64,000 bases of DNA, from assembly GCF_002305895.1 (NCBI RefSeq), contig NZ_CP022203.1, positions 3,140,501-3,204,500 of the forward strand. Reading direction: 5' to 3'. The position numbers and the translations under genes are program-made. Source of the stretch: Corallococcus macrosporus DSM 14697 (GTDB lineage Bacteria; Myxococcota; Myxococcia; Myxococcales; Myxococcaceae). This document shows, piece by piece, positions 25,884 to 34,180 of this stretch (the stretch's first letter is position 1; each line of letters starts with the position of its first letter). The notes under the pieces were generated by a model that was not told where the DNA came from, searched no databases, and saw nothing but the letters and a program-made list of their open reading frames with translations.

Positions 25884-26405
25884 ATGCCTCGTCCCTATAG
25901 CTTTGACCACTACCAGGTTCCGAAGACGCTGCCGGCGCCGAAGCGAAGCCTGCGTCGGCAGGACAAGGCGCGGCTGGCCCGTTCCAAGGCGCATCCCGAG
26001 GCCATGGAGAGCCACGAGGGCGTGCACTACGGCAAGCGCTTCGCGGAGACGGAGGAACTCTACATCGCGCACCAGATGGAGGCGCAGCTCGAGGAGCTGG
26101 CCCGGCCGGCGCCCGACGCCAAGTTCTCTCATGGCCCGGACTTCGCGCCCGCCAAGGGCACGAAGCGCGCGCAGCGCAAGACCGCGGCCCCCACGGTGGG
26201 CGCGACGGCGCCGATTGGCGCGCTGCCGCCCACGCGCGAGCAGCCACCCCGCGGGCGGCTGCCGGAGCTTCGCGACGAAGCGGCGCATCAACTCCAGGCC
26301 CTGCGGGGCGGACTGGGGGACGCCGCCAAGGCCGTCACCCGGCTCCTGCTGCTGCCCGTCACCGTGGTCCGCATGACCGCGGGCCGCATCCTGCCCCTGT
26401 CCTGA
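25884..26405 (+). CDS. Hypothetical protein, basic
   Basis: 173 residues from ATG 25884 (ribosome site GGGAG eight bases upstream); the frame begins earlier at a TTG but is not needed. It is rich in Lys, Arg, Pro and Ala, with a conserved-looking opening MPRPYSFDHYQVPKTLPAPK and a hydrophobic C-terminal segment (LLLLPVTVVRMTAGRILPL, about 153-171) that could be a weak membrane anchor. I recognise no family. It is followed after 19 bases by an endonuclease/phosphatase-fold gene. Confidence 0.6.
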   Translation: MPRPYSFDHYQVPKTLPAPKRSLRRQDKARLARSKAHPEAMESHEGVHYGKRFAETEELYIAHQMEAQLEELARPAPDAKFSHGPDFAPAKGTKRAQRKTAAPTVGATAPIGALPPTREQPPRGRLPELRDEAAHQLQALRGGLGDAAKAVTRLLLLPVTVVRMTAGRILPLS

Positions 26406-26424
26406 AAATGGGTGAGCGACGCGC

Positions 26425-27189
26425 GTGGAGCTGAGGCTCGTTTCGTACAACATCCATAGCGGCATCGGGACGGACGGCCACTTCGACCTGGGCCGCGTGG
26501 GCGAGGTGCTCCGCGAGGTGGATGCGGACATCGTCGCCCTCCAGGAGGTGGGGGACTTTCGCGCCGTCACGCCCCGGGAGGATCAGCCCGAACACCTGGC
26601 GGACCTCCTGGGGCTGCACATGGCGTTCGGCCCCAACGTGGTGCGCAACGGCCGGCGCTACGGCAACGCCATCCTGTCCCGGCTGCCCATCCTCAAGTCG
26701 AAGAACTACGACTTGAGCGTGGGGCGCCGGGAGCCTCGCGGCGCGCTGCGCTGCGACCTGGACCTGGGCGGCGGGCTGCAGCTCCACGTCTTCTCGCTGC
26801 ACCTGGGCCTGCGCCTGGGCGAGCGGCGCAAGCAGGAGGCGCTGCTGCTGTCCTCGGACATCCTCCGCGACGCCGCGCGGAAGGCCCCGTTGGTGGTGTG
26901 TGGAGATTTCAACTATTGGGGGAACGGGCCGGTGCCCTCGCTGGTGCGGGAGGCCATCCACGACGTGGCGCTGGAGCTGGGGGCGCCCGCGCGCACGTAC
27001 CCCACGCGACTGCCCCTGCTGCGCCTGGACCGCATCTTCGTGGACGCGGGCGTGCGGCCGCTGTCCATCCATCCCCACCGCACGGCGCTGAGCCGCGTGG
27101 CGTCCGACCACCTGCCCCTCGTGCTGCGCTTCGAGGCCCCCATCGCCGTGGAGCCTTCGGTCTCTCCCCCGGTGCAGCTCATCGGGTAG
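26425..27189 (+). CDS. Endonuclease/exonuclease/phosphatase-family protein
   Basis: 254 residues from GTG 26425. EEP-fold signature residues are present: Asn9 in VSYNIHSG, Glu41 in ADIVALQEV, a CGDFNYWGNG segment and SDHLPLVL at the end. Such enzymes cleave DNA, RNA or phosphate esters using Mg. There is no signal peptide or membrane segment. It resembles the broad family, so DNA repair versus lipid phosphatase cannot be separated. It follows the hypothetical 25884 gene by 19 bases and may share its transcript. Confidence 0.88.
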   Translation: MELRLVSYNIHSGIGTDGHFDLGRVGEVLREVDADIVALQEVGDFRAVTPREDQPEHLADLLGLHMAFGPNVVRNGRRYGNAILSRLPILKSKNYDLSVGRREPRGALRCDLDLGGGLQLHVFSLHLGLRLGERRKQEALLLSSDILRDAARKAPLVVCGDFNYWGNGPVPSLVREAIHDVALELGAPARTYPTRLPLLRLDRIFVDAGVRPLSIHPHRTALSRVASDHLPLVLRFEAPIAVEPSVSPPVQLIG

Positions 27190-27277
27190 ACTGGTGGGAT
27201 GGGCCGGCGCGCGCGTTCACTGGCCGACGCTTGCGTGTGCCGGACAAAAGCACCGTGACGTGGTTGTCGCGGAGCGG

Positions 27278-27301
27278 GTGCGTGCCTAGTTTGGCACGCA
27301 C
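27278..27301. promoter_or_regulatory. Perfect 9-bp inverted repeat upstream of small membrane-protein cluster
   Basis: GTGCGTGCC and GGCACGCAC are separated by the six-base TAGTTT. The element lies 32 bases before the ATG of the first small membrane-protein gene, a position suiting an operator or a 5'-leader hairpin. There is no T-run, so it is unlikely to be a terminator. Confidence 0.45.
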
Positions 27302-27333
27302 TTGAGAGGCCGTATGCGTCGGCCGGAGAGCGC

Positions 27334-27795
27334 ATGCACGTGGGAAGTGAACAGACGGAGCGCGGTATCTCCGCGCTCGTCGGGCGCATGGCCGACGGCT
27401 TCAGCCGGCTGGTGACCCAGCACCTGCAGCTCGCGCGCATGGAGCTGGCCGAGGACGTGAAGGCCACGGGCCAGGACGTGGCGATGATCGCGGCCTTCGT
27501 GCCGTTCATCCTCGTGGGCCATGGCTTCGTGTGCGCGGCGCTGGCGGCGTGGCTGTCCACGTGGCTGGGCTGGGCCGGCGCGCTGGGCGGAATCGGCCTG
27601 CTGAACCTGGTGGGCGGCGTGGGCGGCGCGGCGTGGGCGGTGAACCGGCTGAAGGCGCGCCGGATGATGGACGACACGTCCGAGGAGCTGTCGCTCAGCG
27701 TGGCCGCGCTCACGAGCGCGGCCCCCAGCGCGCCCGTGAACGCGCTCCAGGGCGCGAACCCCGAAATCTTCAAGGAGCCCCCCCATGGCCGGTAG
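27334..27795 (+). CDS. Phage-holin-family (superfamily III, DUF1469-like) membrane protein
   Basis: 153 residues. Residues 1-45 form an amphipathic helical region (FSRLVTQHLQLARMELAEDV), followed by two membrane segments (about 50-77 and 82-105), then a charged C-terminal tail. This is the putative actinobacteriophage holin III/DUF1469 pattern, which is widespread in non-phage envelope proteins. It is the first of five small membrane-protein genes and overlaps the next by 11 bases (start at 27785). It is probably related to envelope or stress homeostasis, not phage lysis. Confidence 0.8.
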   Translation: MHVGSEQTERGISALVGRMADGFSRLVTQHLQLARMELAEDVKATGQDVAMIAAFVPFILVGHGFVCAALAAWLSTWLGWAGALGGIGLLNLVGGVGGAAWAVNRLKARRMMDDTSEELSLSVAALTSAAPSAPVNALQGANPEIFKEPPHGR

Positions 27796-28006
27796 CAATG
27801 GACAGCACAAGGCGTACGGTCCGCGCAGCAGCGCGGAGCTTCGCGCCGAAATCGAGCGCACGCGCGCCGAGCTGGCCACGTCCGTGAGCGCCCTGCGCGA
27901 GGAGGTGGCCGTGGCCGCCGACTGGCGCCAGTGGGTGAACCGCCATCCCTACGCCTGCGTGGGCGCGGCGTTCGCGGTGGGGCTGTGGCTGGGCTCCCGC
28001 GACTGA
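27785..28006 (+). CDS. DUF3618-like small membrane protein
   Basis: 73 residues. A helix with ELRAEIERTRAELATSVSAL (about 18-37) is followed by a single C-terminal transmembrane stretch (ACVGAAFAVGLWLGS, about 56-70). This layout is typical of DUF3618 proteins, which usually accompany holin-III proteins. The start overlaps the previous gene by 11 bases, implying translational coupling. Function unknown. Confidence 0.8.
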   Translation: MAGSNGQHKAYGPRSSAELRAEIERTRAELATSVSALREEVAVAADWRQWVNRHPYACVGAAFAVGLWLGSRD

Positions 28007-28044
28007 CGACTTCCGTAGCACCCCCCAATCAGGAGAAGGCTTCG

Positions 28045-28245
28045 ATGGACATGAATCCGCAGCAGATCGCCGACAAGGCCCGCCAGTTCCAGGACCGCGT
28101 GGTGCCTCAGATTGACGAGGCCCGGCAGAACATCGTGGACCTGAACGACCGCGTGGTGAGCTTCATCCGCGCCAACCCGGGCACGTGCCTGCTGGGGGCG
28201 GTGGCCGTGGGCTTCCTCGTCGGACGCATCGCCTCGCGCCGCTGA
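28045..28245 (+). CDS. Small DUF883-like membrane protein
   Basis: 66 residues from ATG 28045, with AGGAGAAGG upstream. A helical N-terminus (QQIADKARQFQDRVVPQIDE) and a C-terminal membrane segment (TCLLGAVAVGFLVGRIA) are followed by two basic residues. This resembles DUF883/ElaB-type inner-membrane proteins that associate with ribosomes in E. coli stress; the resemblance is in layout only. Confidence 0.75.
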   Translation: MDMNPQQIADKARQFQDRVVPQIDEARQNIVDLNDRVVSFIRANPGTCLLGAVAVGFLVGRIASRR

Positions 28246-28279
28246 GACGCGCGCTGGAACCACACGAGAGGGTGAACGC

Positions 28280-28714
28280 ATGACGACGTTTCCAGGTGCA
28301 TCGGGCAATGGCACGCCGCAGGACCCGCAGGGCGGCGGCTTCGGGCAGCGGGTGGACCACATCGGCAGCGACGCGCAGCAGCTCTGGACGGACGCGCGCG
28401 GCGCGGTGACGGACTTGGGGCAGACCCTGGACCTGCGGGGGCGCGTGGAGCGCAACCCGTATGGGATGATGGCGGCGGCGGTGGGCGTCGGCTATCTGCT
28501 GGGCGGCGGGCTCTTCACGCCGCTGACGGCGCGCATCCTCCGGCTCGGCGTGCGCCTGGCGGCGCTGCCGCTGGTCAAGGACGAGCTGCTGGGCATGGCG
28601 GAGGCAGCTTTCCAGGGCTATCAGACGGGACGTGGTATTGCTGGTCCGGGCCCGCAGGGGTCCGCCTCGGCGGACGCGAACTCCGCAGGCACTCCTCGCC
28701 CGCCGACGTACTGA
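28280..28714 (+). CDS. Hypothetical membrane protein in small-membrane-protein cluster
   Basis: 144 residues. An acidic soluble N-terminal region (about 1-55) is followed by a glycine-rich membrane stretch (GMMAAAVGVGYLLGGGLF, about 62-79) and a second hydrophobic segment (about 84-100, LTARILRLGVRLAALPLV), with a Pro/Ser/Ala-rich tail. I recognise no named family. Position between the DUF883-like and YtxH-like genes suggests a shared role at the envelope. Confidence 0.7.
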   Translation: MTTFPGASGNGTPQDPQGGGFGQRVDHIGSDAQQLWTDARGAVTDLGQTLDLRGRVERNPYGMMAAAVGVGYLLGGGLFTPLTARILRLGVRLAALPLVKDELLGMAEAAFQGYQTGRGIAGPGPQGSASADANSAGTPRPPTY

Positions 28715-28754
28715 GGCCGGGCATTCCTCCACCCCATAACCCCCGGAGTCGGAA

Positions 28755-29054
28755 ATGGTGAACTTCAACAACCTCAAGAAGCTGGACAAGGACGACCTGC
28801 TGAACCTGGTGGGCCTGGAGACGCGCCGGGACACGGTCGACACGCTCCTCCCCGTCGTGGGCGCCTTCGCCGCTGGCATCCTGGTGGGCGCGGGCCTGGG
28901 CCTGCTGCTGGCGCCCAAGCCGGGCAACCAGCTCCGCGACGACCTCCGTCAGCGCCTGCACAGCGGCCAGGAGTACCTGAACAACGCGGTGGGCCGCTCC
29001 AGCGAGGGCGCGGCGCAGACGGGCCCGCAGGGCACCGTGTCCCGCACCGCCTGA
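28755..29054 (+). CDS. YtxH-like small membrane protein
   Basis: 99 residues. An N-terminal soluble part is followed by one membrane helix (LPVVGAFAAGILVGAGLGLLL, about 34-54). Directly after it comes LAPKPGNQLRDDLRQRL, the LAPxxGxxLR motif of YtxH proteins, which are general-stress and envelope proteins. It is the last gene of the five-gene cluster. A GC-rich hairpin-like stretch follows in 29080-29110 without a clear T-run. Confidence 0.85.
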   Translation: MVNFNNLKKLDKDDLLNLVGLETRRDTVDTLLPVVGAFAAGILVGAGLGLLLAPKPGNQLRDDLRQRLHSGQEYLNNAVGRSSEGAAQTGPQGTVSRTA

Positions 29055-29168
29055 TTCGGTTCGCGGCACGCGCCGCACAGGACCCCGAAAGGGGCAGGGG
29101 CCTCCATTCGCGCCGGTGACGGCGTGGGTGGGGGCCTTCCTGTTTCGGGCCGGTTAGAGTCCACCTTC

Positions 29169-30092
29169 GTGAGCGACACGACGCAGGGTGGGGTGGTGAA
29201 GCACGCCGGGGCAGGTGAGGGCGCGGCCTCGGGGCCGGACGCGGCGTTGGCGCGGCTGCGCGCGCTGGAGACGCTGGAGTCCGGGTACGAGGCGTGGCTG
29301 GAGCTGAAGCTGGAGCAGGCGGCGTCCCGGCTCCGCTTCCGTGAGGAGCGTGAGCGGCTGGAGCAGCAGGGCTCGTTCCTCCTGGGCGCGGTGCGCGCCG
29401 CGGGGCTGACGCCGGGCACGGAGCCAGGGCTCGTGGCCGGAGCGGCGGCGCCAGGTGAGTTCCTGCGCGACGCGGAAGAGAAGCTCACGCAGGCGCGCGA
29501 CGCGCTCGCTCGGAGAGAGGCGGAGAGCGAGGCGAAGCACGCAGACGCCTTCGCGCAGATTCGCGCCACGCTGAAGGACCGCGTGCGGCGTTACCTGGGC
29601 GCGAGCCGTCCGTCCCTGACGCTGCTGCTGCGTCGCGTGGGGACGGAGCGCGCGATTCTCCACCTGGCGCGCGTGTCCGGAGACACGCCGGCGTTGCTGT
29701 GCTTCCTGTTCGCCGGGCGGATTCCTTCCCGGTACGGCTTCCTGCTGGATGACTCCACGGAGGACGTGTCCCTGGCGCCCGCGCCGCTCTATGCGGACGA
29801 GGGCGTGGGCGCTGACGAGGTGCGCCCGGATGCCGCGGGCCTGGAGGCGCGCGTCCGTGGGGCAGGGGAGGTGGTGCCGCTGAAGGGCTTCCTTCCCGTG
29901 TTCGTGCCGCGTCCCTCGGGAGGTGAGGACTTCTTCCGCCTGCTGCAGCGAGGCGCCGTGCTGGAGGTGGAGGTCGCCGACGGGACGGCCTTCCGCAACG
30001 TCCTCTCCCGCGAGGAGTCGGAGCGCTTCGCGGGACACCTGCTGCGCCTCAAGCTGGAGGGGCGCCTCGGGCTGGACATCGAGGTGGGGTGA
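29169..30092 (+). CDS. Hypothetical protein, coiled-coil N-terminus
   Basis: About 307 residues from GTG 29169; a longer start at 29124 is possible but lacks a ribosome site. Residues about 15-120 are rich in Glu, Arg and Ala and look helical (ARLRALETLESGYEAWLELK). Residues 140-307 are a mixed fold with an unusual LTLLLRRVGTERAILHLARV segment. No domain is recognised and no membrane segment is seen. The gene is not clearly in an operon with the YtxH-like gene. Confidence 0.7.
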   Translation: MSDTTQGGVVKHAGAGEGAASGPDAALARLRALETLESGYEAWLELKLEQAASRLRFREERERLEQQGSFLLGAVRAAGLTPGTEPGLVAGAAAPGEFLRDAEEKLTQARDALARREAESEAKHADAFAQIRATLKDRVRRYLGASRPSLTLLLRRVGTERAILHLARVSGDTPALLCFLFAGRIPSRYGFLLDDSTEDVSLAPAPLYADEGVGADEVRPDAAGLEARVRGAGEVVPLKGFLPVFVPRPSGGEDFFRLLQRGAVLEVEVADGTAFRNVLSREESERFAGHLLRLKLEGRLGLDIEVG

Positions 30093-30131
30093 TGCGCCGG
30101 CAGGGCGGCGGCGCCTCGGTCGGAGCGCGCC

Positions 30132-30983
30132 CTAGCGGGTGCGCACCACGCCCACTTCCGCGGTGCCCGCGAGCAGCGCGCTGCCGAGGAACAGGTTGCC
30201 GGACTCCGCGCCGCCCATGCGCACGGCGTGGAAGATGACCAGGTAGGTCTGCTCTCGCTCGGGGAAGGCGGCGGCCGGAATCGTCACGCGGGCCTCGCGG
30301 TAGGGGCCCGGCAGTCCCACCAACTGGAGGATTTGCAGCGGCGTGGAGGGCAGGTTGGTGTACGTCGGCTCGCCCTGGGCGCCCTCGGCGCTCAGCGGCA
30401 CCACGGTGACGAAGCCGAGCGTGCGGTCCGTGTTGGCCGGGGGCGCCGGCCGGTCGAAGGACAGCGGGGTGTTCGCGTCGATGCGCAGGAAGCCCTCGGG
30501 CGGGTGCAGCGCGGCGATGGTCTCCTTCATCGGCGCGTCGTCCACCTGGCCCACGTAGCGCGTGCCGCCCCGGGTCGCGATGAACTGGTACGTGGCGCCC
30601 GACTGGTACGTGAAGTCGGACGCGCCCACGCTGGTGCGGCTGTAGTTGCCGGAGCCTTCGTCCGCGAGCGCCGTGGCCGCGCCGCCCGCCGGCTGCACCG
30701 TGACGTCCGCCCCCGACAGGCCGGAGGGCTGCGAATTCTCCCCCGTCCGGCTGCCGAAGAAGACGATGGCCGCCGTCTGCGCGGGCAGGGCGAGCACATC
30801 ACCCCCATCCGGGCCGAGGGTGCCCGCGTCGAGGCCGGCCAGCGCGGAGGCTGAGATTTCGACCTCGGGGGTGGAGAGCAGCGTGCCCACCATGACGTGG
30901 TCGGCGGTGAGCTGGTCCAGGTCGCACGCCAGGAAGGCAAGGGAGGAGGCGGCGAGCGCCGCGGACACCAGGGAGCGTTTCAT
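30132..30983 (-). CDS. Hypothetical lipoprotein
   Basis: 283 residues from ATG 30983. It begins MKRSLVSAALAASSLAFLAC, so a lipobox Cys is at about 20 and the mature protein is lipidated. The rest is beta-rich, with a repeated Gly/Thr pattern, and no conserved catalytic motif. The C-terminal segment REARVTIPAAAFPEREQTYL looks like an Ig-type beta-sandwich strand pair. Function is unknown; it is likely a surface or periplasmic protein. It shares a short divergent upstream region with the CHASE2 cyclase. Confidence 0.75.
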   Translation of the reverse strand: MKRSLVSAALAASSLAFLACDLDQLTADHVMVGTLLSTPEVEISASALAGLDAGTLGPDGGDVLALPAQTAAIVFFGSRTGENSQPSGLSGADVTVQPAGGAATALADEGSGNYSRTSVGASDFTYQSGATYQFIATRGGTRYVGQVDDAPMKETIAALHPPEGFLRIDANTPLSFDRPAPPANTDRTLGFVTVVPLSAEGAQGEPTYTNLPSTPLQILQLVGLPGPYREARVTIPAAAFPEREQTYLVIFHAVRMGGAESGNLFLGSALLAGTAEVGVVRTR

Positions 30984-31060
30984 GGGCACGCGAGCATAGC
31001 AGGCCCCCCCGCAACGACGCCCGCGCCCGGGCCCGACTCGGGGTATCCTGGGGGCCACCC

Positions 31061-33658
31061 GTGCAAGGTCACCGCGTTCACTCCGCAGGCCGGCGCTTCC
31101 TGAAGCGGCTTGGCGTCTCCCTGTTGATGGCCCTCCTCTTCGGAGGCGTGCTGGGCCTGCTCGTGTACCTGCGTCCCACCAGCGTCGTGCCGCCCAGGGA
31201 CCCACCGGCGGCCTGGGTCCCGTCAGCGGCGGTGGGGGCGGCGCAGGCCTGGCTGGAGGGCTGGGAGCGCGTCACCTACGACTGGCGCGTGCGTGAGCTG
31301 GGGGAGCGCTCCGAGCGCCCGGACGAGGCCGTCGTCATCGCCATCGACGACGAGACGCTGGCCGAGGCCCGCCAGGACTCCCGCCCCGGCGTCGCCACGC
31401 AGCCGTGGCCGCGCCAGCTCGTGGGCCGCATGGTGCACCGGCTCGTCCAGGAAGGGGCGCTGCTCGTCCTGGTGGACCTGCCCTTCACGGACCTCAGTCC
31501 CAACGCCTGCGTCCCCCCCGCCCCGGCGGGCCCCTCGTGTGACGACGCGGCCTTCGCCGCCCTGCTGGAGCGGGAGCCCGGCCGCGCGCTGCTCGCGTTC
31601 ACCTGGGAGGCGCAGGGCCCGCGCGTGCTGCCGCCCGCCAATCGCCTGTGGCCGTACCGCGCGAAGCTCGGCGTCTATGAGTCGTCAGAGGCGGCATACC
31701 TCCGCGCGCAGGCCGTGCTCGCGGGGCAGCGGCCCGCCTTCATCATCCCCGCGGGCAGCCAGGTGGAGGTGTGGGGCGGCGCCATGGATGAGGCGGACGC
31801 CAGGGGCCTGGGCGCGCGGCTGGGGGCGCCCACGCTCATCCTGGAGCCGCGCCGCGCCGCGGACGACACCTACCGCGTGGGGCCCACGGAGCTCTTCGTC
31901 GCGCTGACGGAGGTCCAGGTGGAGGGGCTGGAGGCGACGGACCTCATCGAGCTCCGCCACCTGGAGCACCCCGTGGTGCCGCTGCTGGGCGGGAGCTCGG
32001 GGTACGGCGCGTCCACGCTGCTGGCGGGCAGGGACGGACGGGTGCGCGCCATGCCCCACCTCGTGAGCTACACCGTGCGCGGCAAGCGGCACATCCTGCC
32101 GTCGCTGCCCCTGGCCGCGGCCATGCGGCTGGCCGGGACGCGCTCGCTCCGCTACGCGGAGGGCAGGCTGCACGTCGGAGACACGTACGCCTTCCCCATG
32201 AGTCGCGCGGGCATCAGCCTGCTGCGCTGGGACGCGCCCAACGTGGGGCGGGGCTCCCGCGGCTCGCTGGCGCGCTCCATCCGGGCGTGGAACGTGCTGC
32301 TCAACGTCTTCGACGTGGAGGACGAGCGCCCCGCGCGCTTCGAGAACGACCTGGAGGGCCGCACCGTCGTCCTCACGCGGACCACCGGCGAGTCCGCGCA
32401 CCTGCACACCACGCCGCTGGGGCCGCGGACGCCGGGGGGCGCCATCCTGGGGCAGGCGCTGGCGAACATCCTCCGCTCGGACGGCATCACCCGCGCCGCG
32501 CCGGACCTGGACCTGCTCCTCACCGTGGGGCTGGCCTTCCTCGGCGCCTTCCTCGCGCTGTCCCTCAGCTTCCTGCTGCGCTCGGTGCGCGGGGCCGTGC
32601 TCTACGTGGGCTTCCTGGTGGCGGCCATGGCGGGCTACACCTTCGGCGCCGCGTACGTCTTCGTCGAGCAGCGGCTGTGGGTGGCCATGGCCGGGCCGCT
32701 CCTGGCCATGGTGGGCGCCTTCGTCGCCACCATCCGCTACGCCTACGGCACGGAGCGGCAGATTCGGGACTTCGTGCACAACGCGCTCGGGCGCTACGTC
32801 AGCCCGGACGTGGCCCGGCTGGTGGCGCGCGACTTGAGCCTGATGCGCCCCGAGCGCCGGCAGATGTCCGTGTACGTCTGTGACATCGAGGGCTTCACGC
32901 GGCTGTCGGAGGGGCTGCCGCCCGAGCAGCTCGTGGGCCTCTTCAACGACTACCTCACGGAGATTTCCGCGGTGGTGCGGGCCACGGCGGGGCAGGTGGA
33001 CAAGTACATCGGCGACTCGGTGATGGCCTTCTGGGGCGCGCCGGTGCGCACGGACCGCCACGCCCACCTGGCCTGCGAGGCGGCGCTGAAGATGCGGGAG
33101 GTGCTGGCCGAGCGCCAGGCCCCCTGGGAGAAGAAGTACGGCCACCGCTTGAGCTTCCGCGCGGCCGTGGACACCGGCGAACTGGTGGTGGGCGACCTGG
33201 GCAGCGAGCTGAAGTCCCACTACACGGTGCTCGGGGACGCGGTGGGGATGGCCTCGCGGCTGGAGGCCATCAACAAGGTGTACGGCACCTTCGTGCTGGC
33301 CGGGGACACCACCGCGCAGCTCGCCAGCGGCAGCTATGTCTTCCGCGTGGTGGACCAGGTGCGCTTCAAGGGCCGCGCGCAGCCGGTGCGGGTGCATGAG
33401 CTGGTGGCGCGCCGGGGGGAGCTCACCCCGCGCATGCAGGAGCAGCTCGCGCTCCACGAGCAGGCCCTCACCGCCTACCACCAGCGCCGCTTCGCCGAGG
33501 CGCACGCCCTCTTCGAGCGCGCGTCCATGGAGTACCAGGACGCCGTCGCCACGCTCTACACGGCCCGCTGCGCCCGCTTCCTCGTCACCCCGCCGCCCGC
33601 GGACTGGGATGGCGTGCACGGCGTGGACGAGGTGGGGCCCACCGCCTCGGCGGCGTGA
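31061..33658 (+). CDS. CHASE2-domain adenylate/guanylate cyclase
   Basis: 865 residues from GTG 31061. An N-terminal membrane segment (about 17-37) is followed by an extracytoplasmic CHASE2 sensor (about 55-470), three closely spaced membrane segments (about 485-565) and a class III cyclase domain (about 600-795). The metal-binding Asp residues are Asp608 (VCDIEGFTRLSE) and Asp652 (IGDSVMAFWG). Lys648 in DKYIGD favours ATP over GTP. The usual transition-state Asn of the NxxxR motif is replaced by Gly729 (GDAVGMASRLE), while Arg733 remains. A TPR-like tail follows. It is probably a membrane sensor that makes cAMP, if active. Confidence 0.87.
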   Translation: MQGHRVHSAGRRFLKRLGVSLLMALLFGGVLGLLVYLRPTSVVPPRDPPAAWVPSAAVGAAQAWLEGWERVTYDWRVRELGERSERPDEAVVIAIDDETLAEARQDSRPGVATQPWPRQLVGRMVHRLVQEGALLVLVDLPFTDLSPNACVPPAPAGPSCDDAAFAALLEREPGRALLAFTWEAQGPRVLPPANRLWPYRAKLGVYESSEAAYLRAQAVLAGQRPAFIIPAGSQVEVWGGAMDEADARGLGARLGAPTLILEPRRAADDTYRVGPTELFVALTEVQVEGLEATDLIELRHLEHPVVPLLGGSSGYGASTLLAGRDGRVRAMPHLVSYTVRGKRHILPSLPLAAAMRLAGTRSLRYAEGRLHVGDTYAFPMSRAGISLLRWDAPNVGRGSRGSLARSIRAWNVLLNVFDVEDERPARFENDLEGRTVVLTRTTGESAHLHTTPLGPRTPGGAILGQALANILRSDGITRAAPDLDLLLTVGLAFLGAFLALSLSFLLRSVRGAVLYVGFLVAAMAGYTFGAAYVFVEQRLWVAMAGPLLAMVGAFVATIRYAYGTERQIRDFVHNALGRYVSPDVARLVARDLSLMRPERRQMSVYVCDIEGFTRLSEGLPPEQLVGLFNDYLTEISAVVRATAGQVDKYIGDSVMAFWGAPVRTDRHAHLACEAALKMREVLAERQAPWEKKYGHRLSFRAAVDTGELVVGDLGSELKSHYTVLGDAVGMASRLEAINKVYGTFVLAGDTTAQLASGSYVFRVVDQVRFKGRAQPVRVHELVARRGELTPRMQEQLALHEQALTAYHQRRFAEAHALFERASMEYQDAVATLYTARCARFLVTPPPADWDGVHGVDEVGPTASAA

Positions 33659-33659
33659 G

Positions 33660-34025
33660 TCAGTCCTCGCCGCCGTCCGAGTCCGGCTGGCCGAAGAACT
33701 CCTTCACGGGGGCGTCCAGCGCGATGTGCTCCGCCACCACGCGGCGCATCTTCTCCGCCGTCATCGCCGAGTAGTACACCTCGCCGGGCCAGCCCATGAG
33801 CTGGTAGTCCTCGGGGGAGAGCGGATCCCTCTTGCGGCCGGTGTCCTCGCGCACGACGACGTTGGGCCCCATGTGGCAGAAGCCGTAGCAGCCGCCCCGG
33901 TACAGCTCACAGCGAGGCACCAGGCCCTGGCCGGACAGCGAGTCCCGGGCCTCGGCGTAGACGGCGTCCGCGCCGCCCGCCTTGCAGCTCGAGCCCTTGC
34001 ACACCGACAGTCGGTAGCGCTTCAC
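33660..34025 (-). CDS. Thioredoxin-like [2Fe-2S] ferredoxin
   Basis: 121 residues from GTG 34025. The four cluster Cys are visible as CKGSSC (about 9 and 14) and CELYRGGCYGFC (about 46 and 50). This is the pattern of thioredoxin-fold [2Fe-2S] ferredoxins, which also form NuoE of complex I. It lacks NuoE's N-terminal part. It sits next to nuoI but is separated from it by a terminator, so it is probably transcribed on its own. It could carry electrons to or from complex I or another redox enzyme. Confidence 0.85.
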   Translation of the reverse strand: MKRYRLSVCKGSSCKAGGADAVYAEARDSLSGQGLVPRCELYRGGCYGFCHMGPNVVVREDTGRKRDPLSPEDYQLMGWPGEVYYSAMTAEKMRRVVAEHIALDAPVKEFFGQPDSDGGED

Positions 34026-34090
34026 GGCGGCGACTCCCGCGGGCCGCCAGCAAGCGTATTGAAGAGGTTCACCTTCACCACCAGCCCCCT

Positions 34091-34138
34091 GAAAAAGCGC
34101 CGGCCCGCCTTCCGCTTCAACGCGGGAGGGCGGGCCGG
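34091..34138 (-). terminator. Rho-independent terminator of the nuoC-I block
   Basis: On the minus strand, CCGGCCCGCC and GGCGGGCCGG form a perfect 10-base stem with a 19-base loop, followed by CGCTTTTTC. It lies just downstream of nuoI and upstream of the ferredoxin gene. The T-run occurs only on this strand. Confidence 0.8.
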
Positions 34139-34180
34139 GAATCCTGGCGAGGCCGCCAAGGCCTCACTGGGAATCTGGAT

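Noticed and set aside
27291-27306. A sigma-54-like promoter (TTGGCACGCACTTGAG)
   Set aside because: The -24 part matches, but the -12 GC does not fall at the required spacing, so the inverted repeat is the better explanation.
27334-27795. A prophage lysis gene, from the holin-family match
   Set aside because: No other phage genes are nearby and the family is common in ordinary envelope clusters.
29080-29160. A terminator after the YtxH-like gene
   Set aside because: A CCCC-GAAA-GGGG hairpin exists, but no clear T-run follows it.
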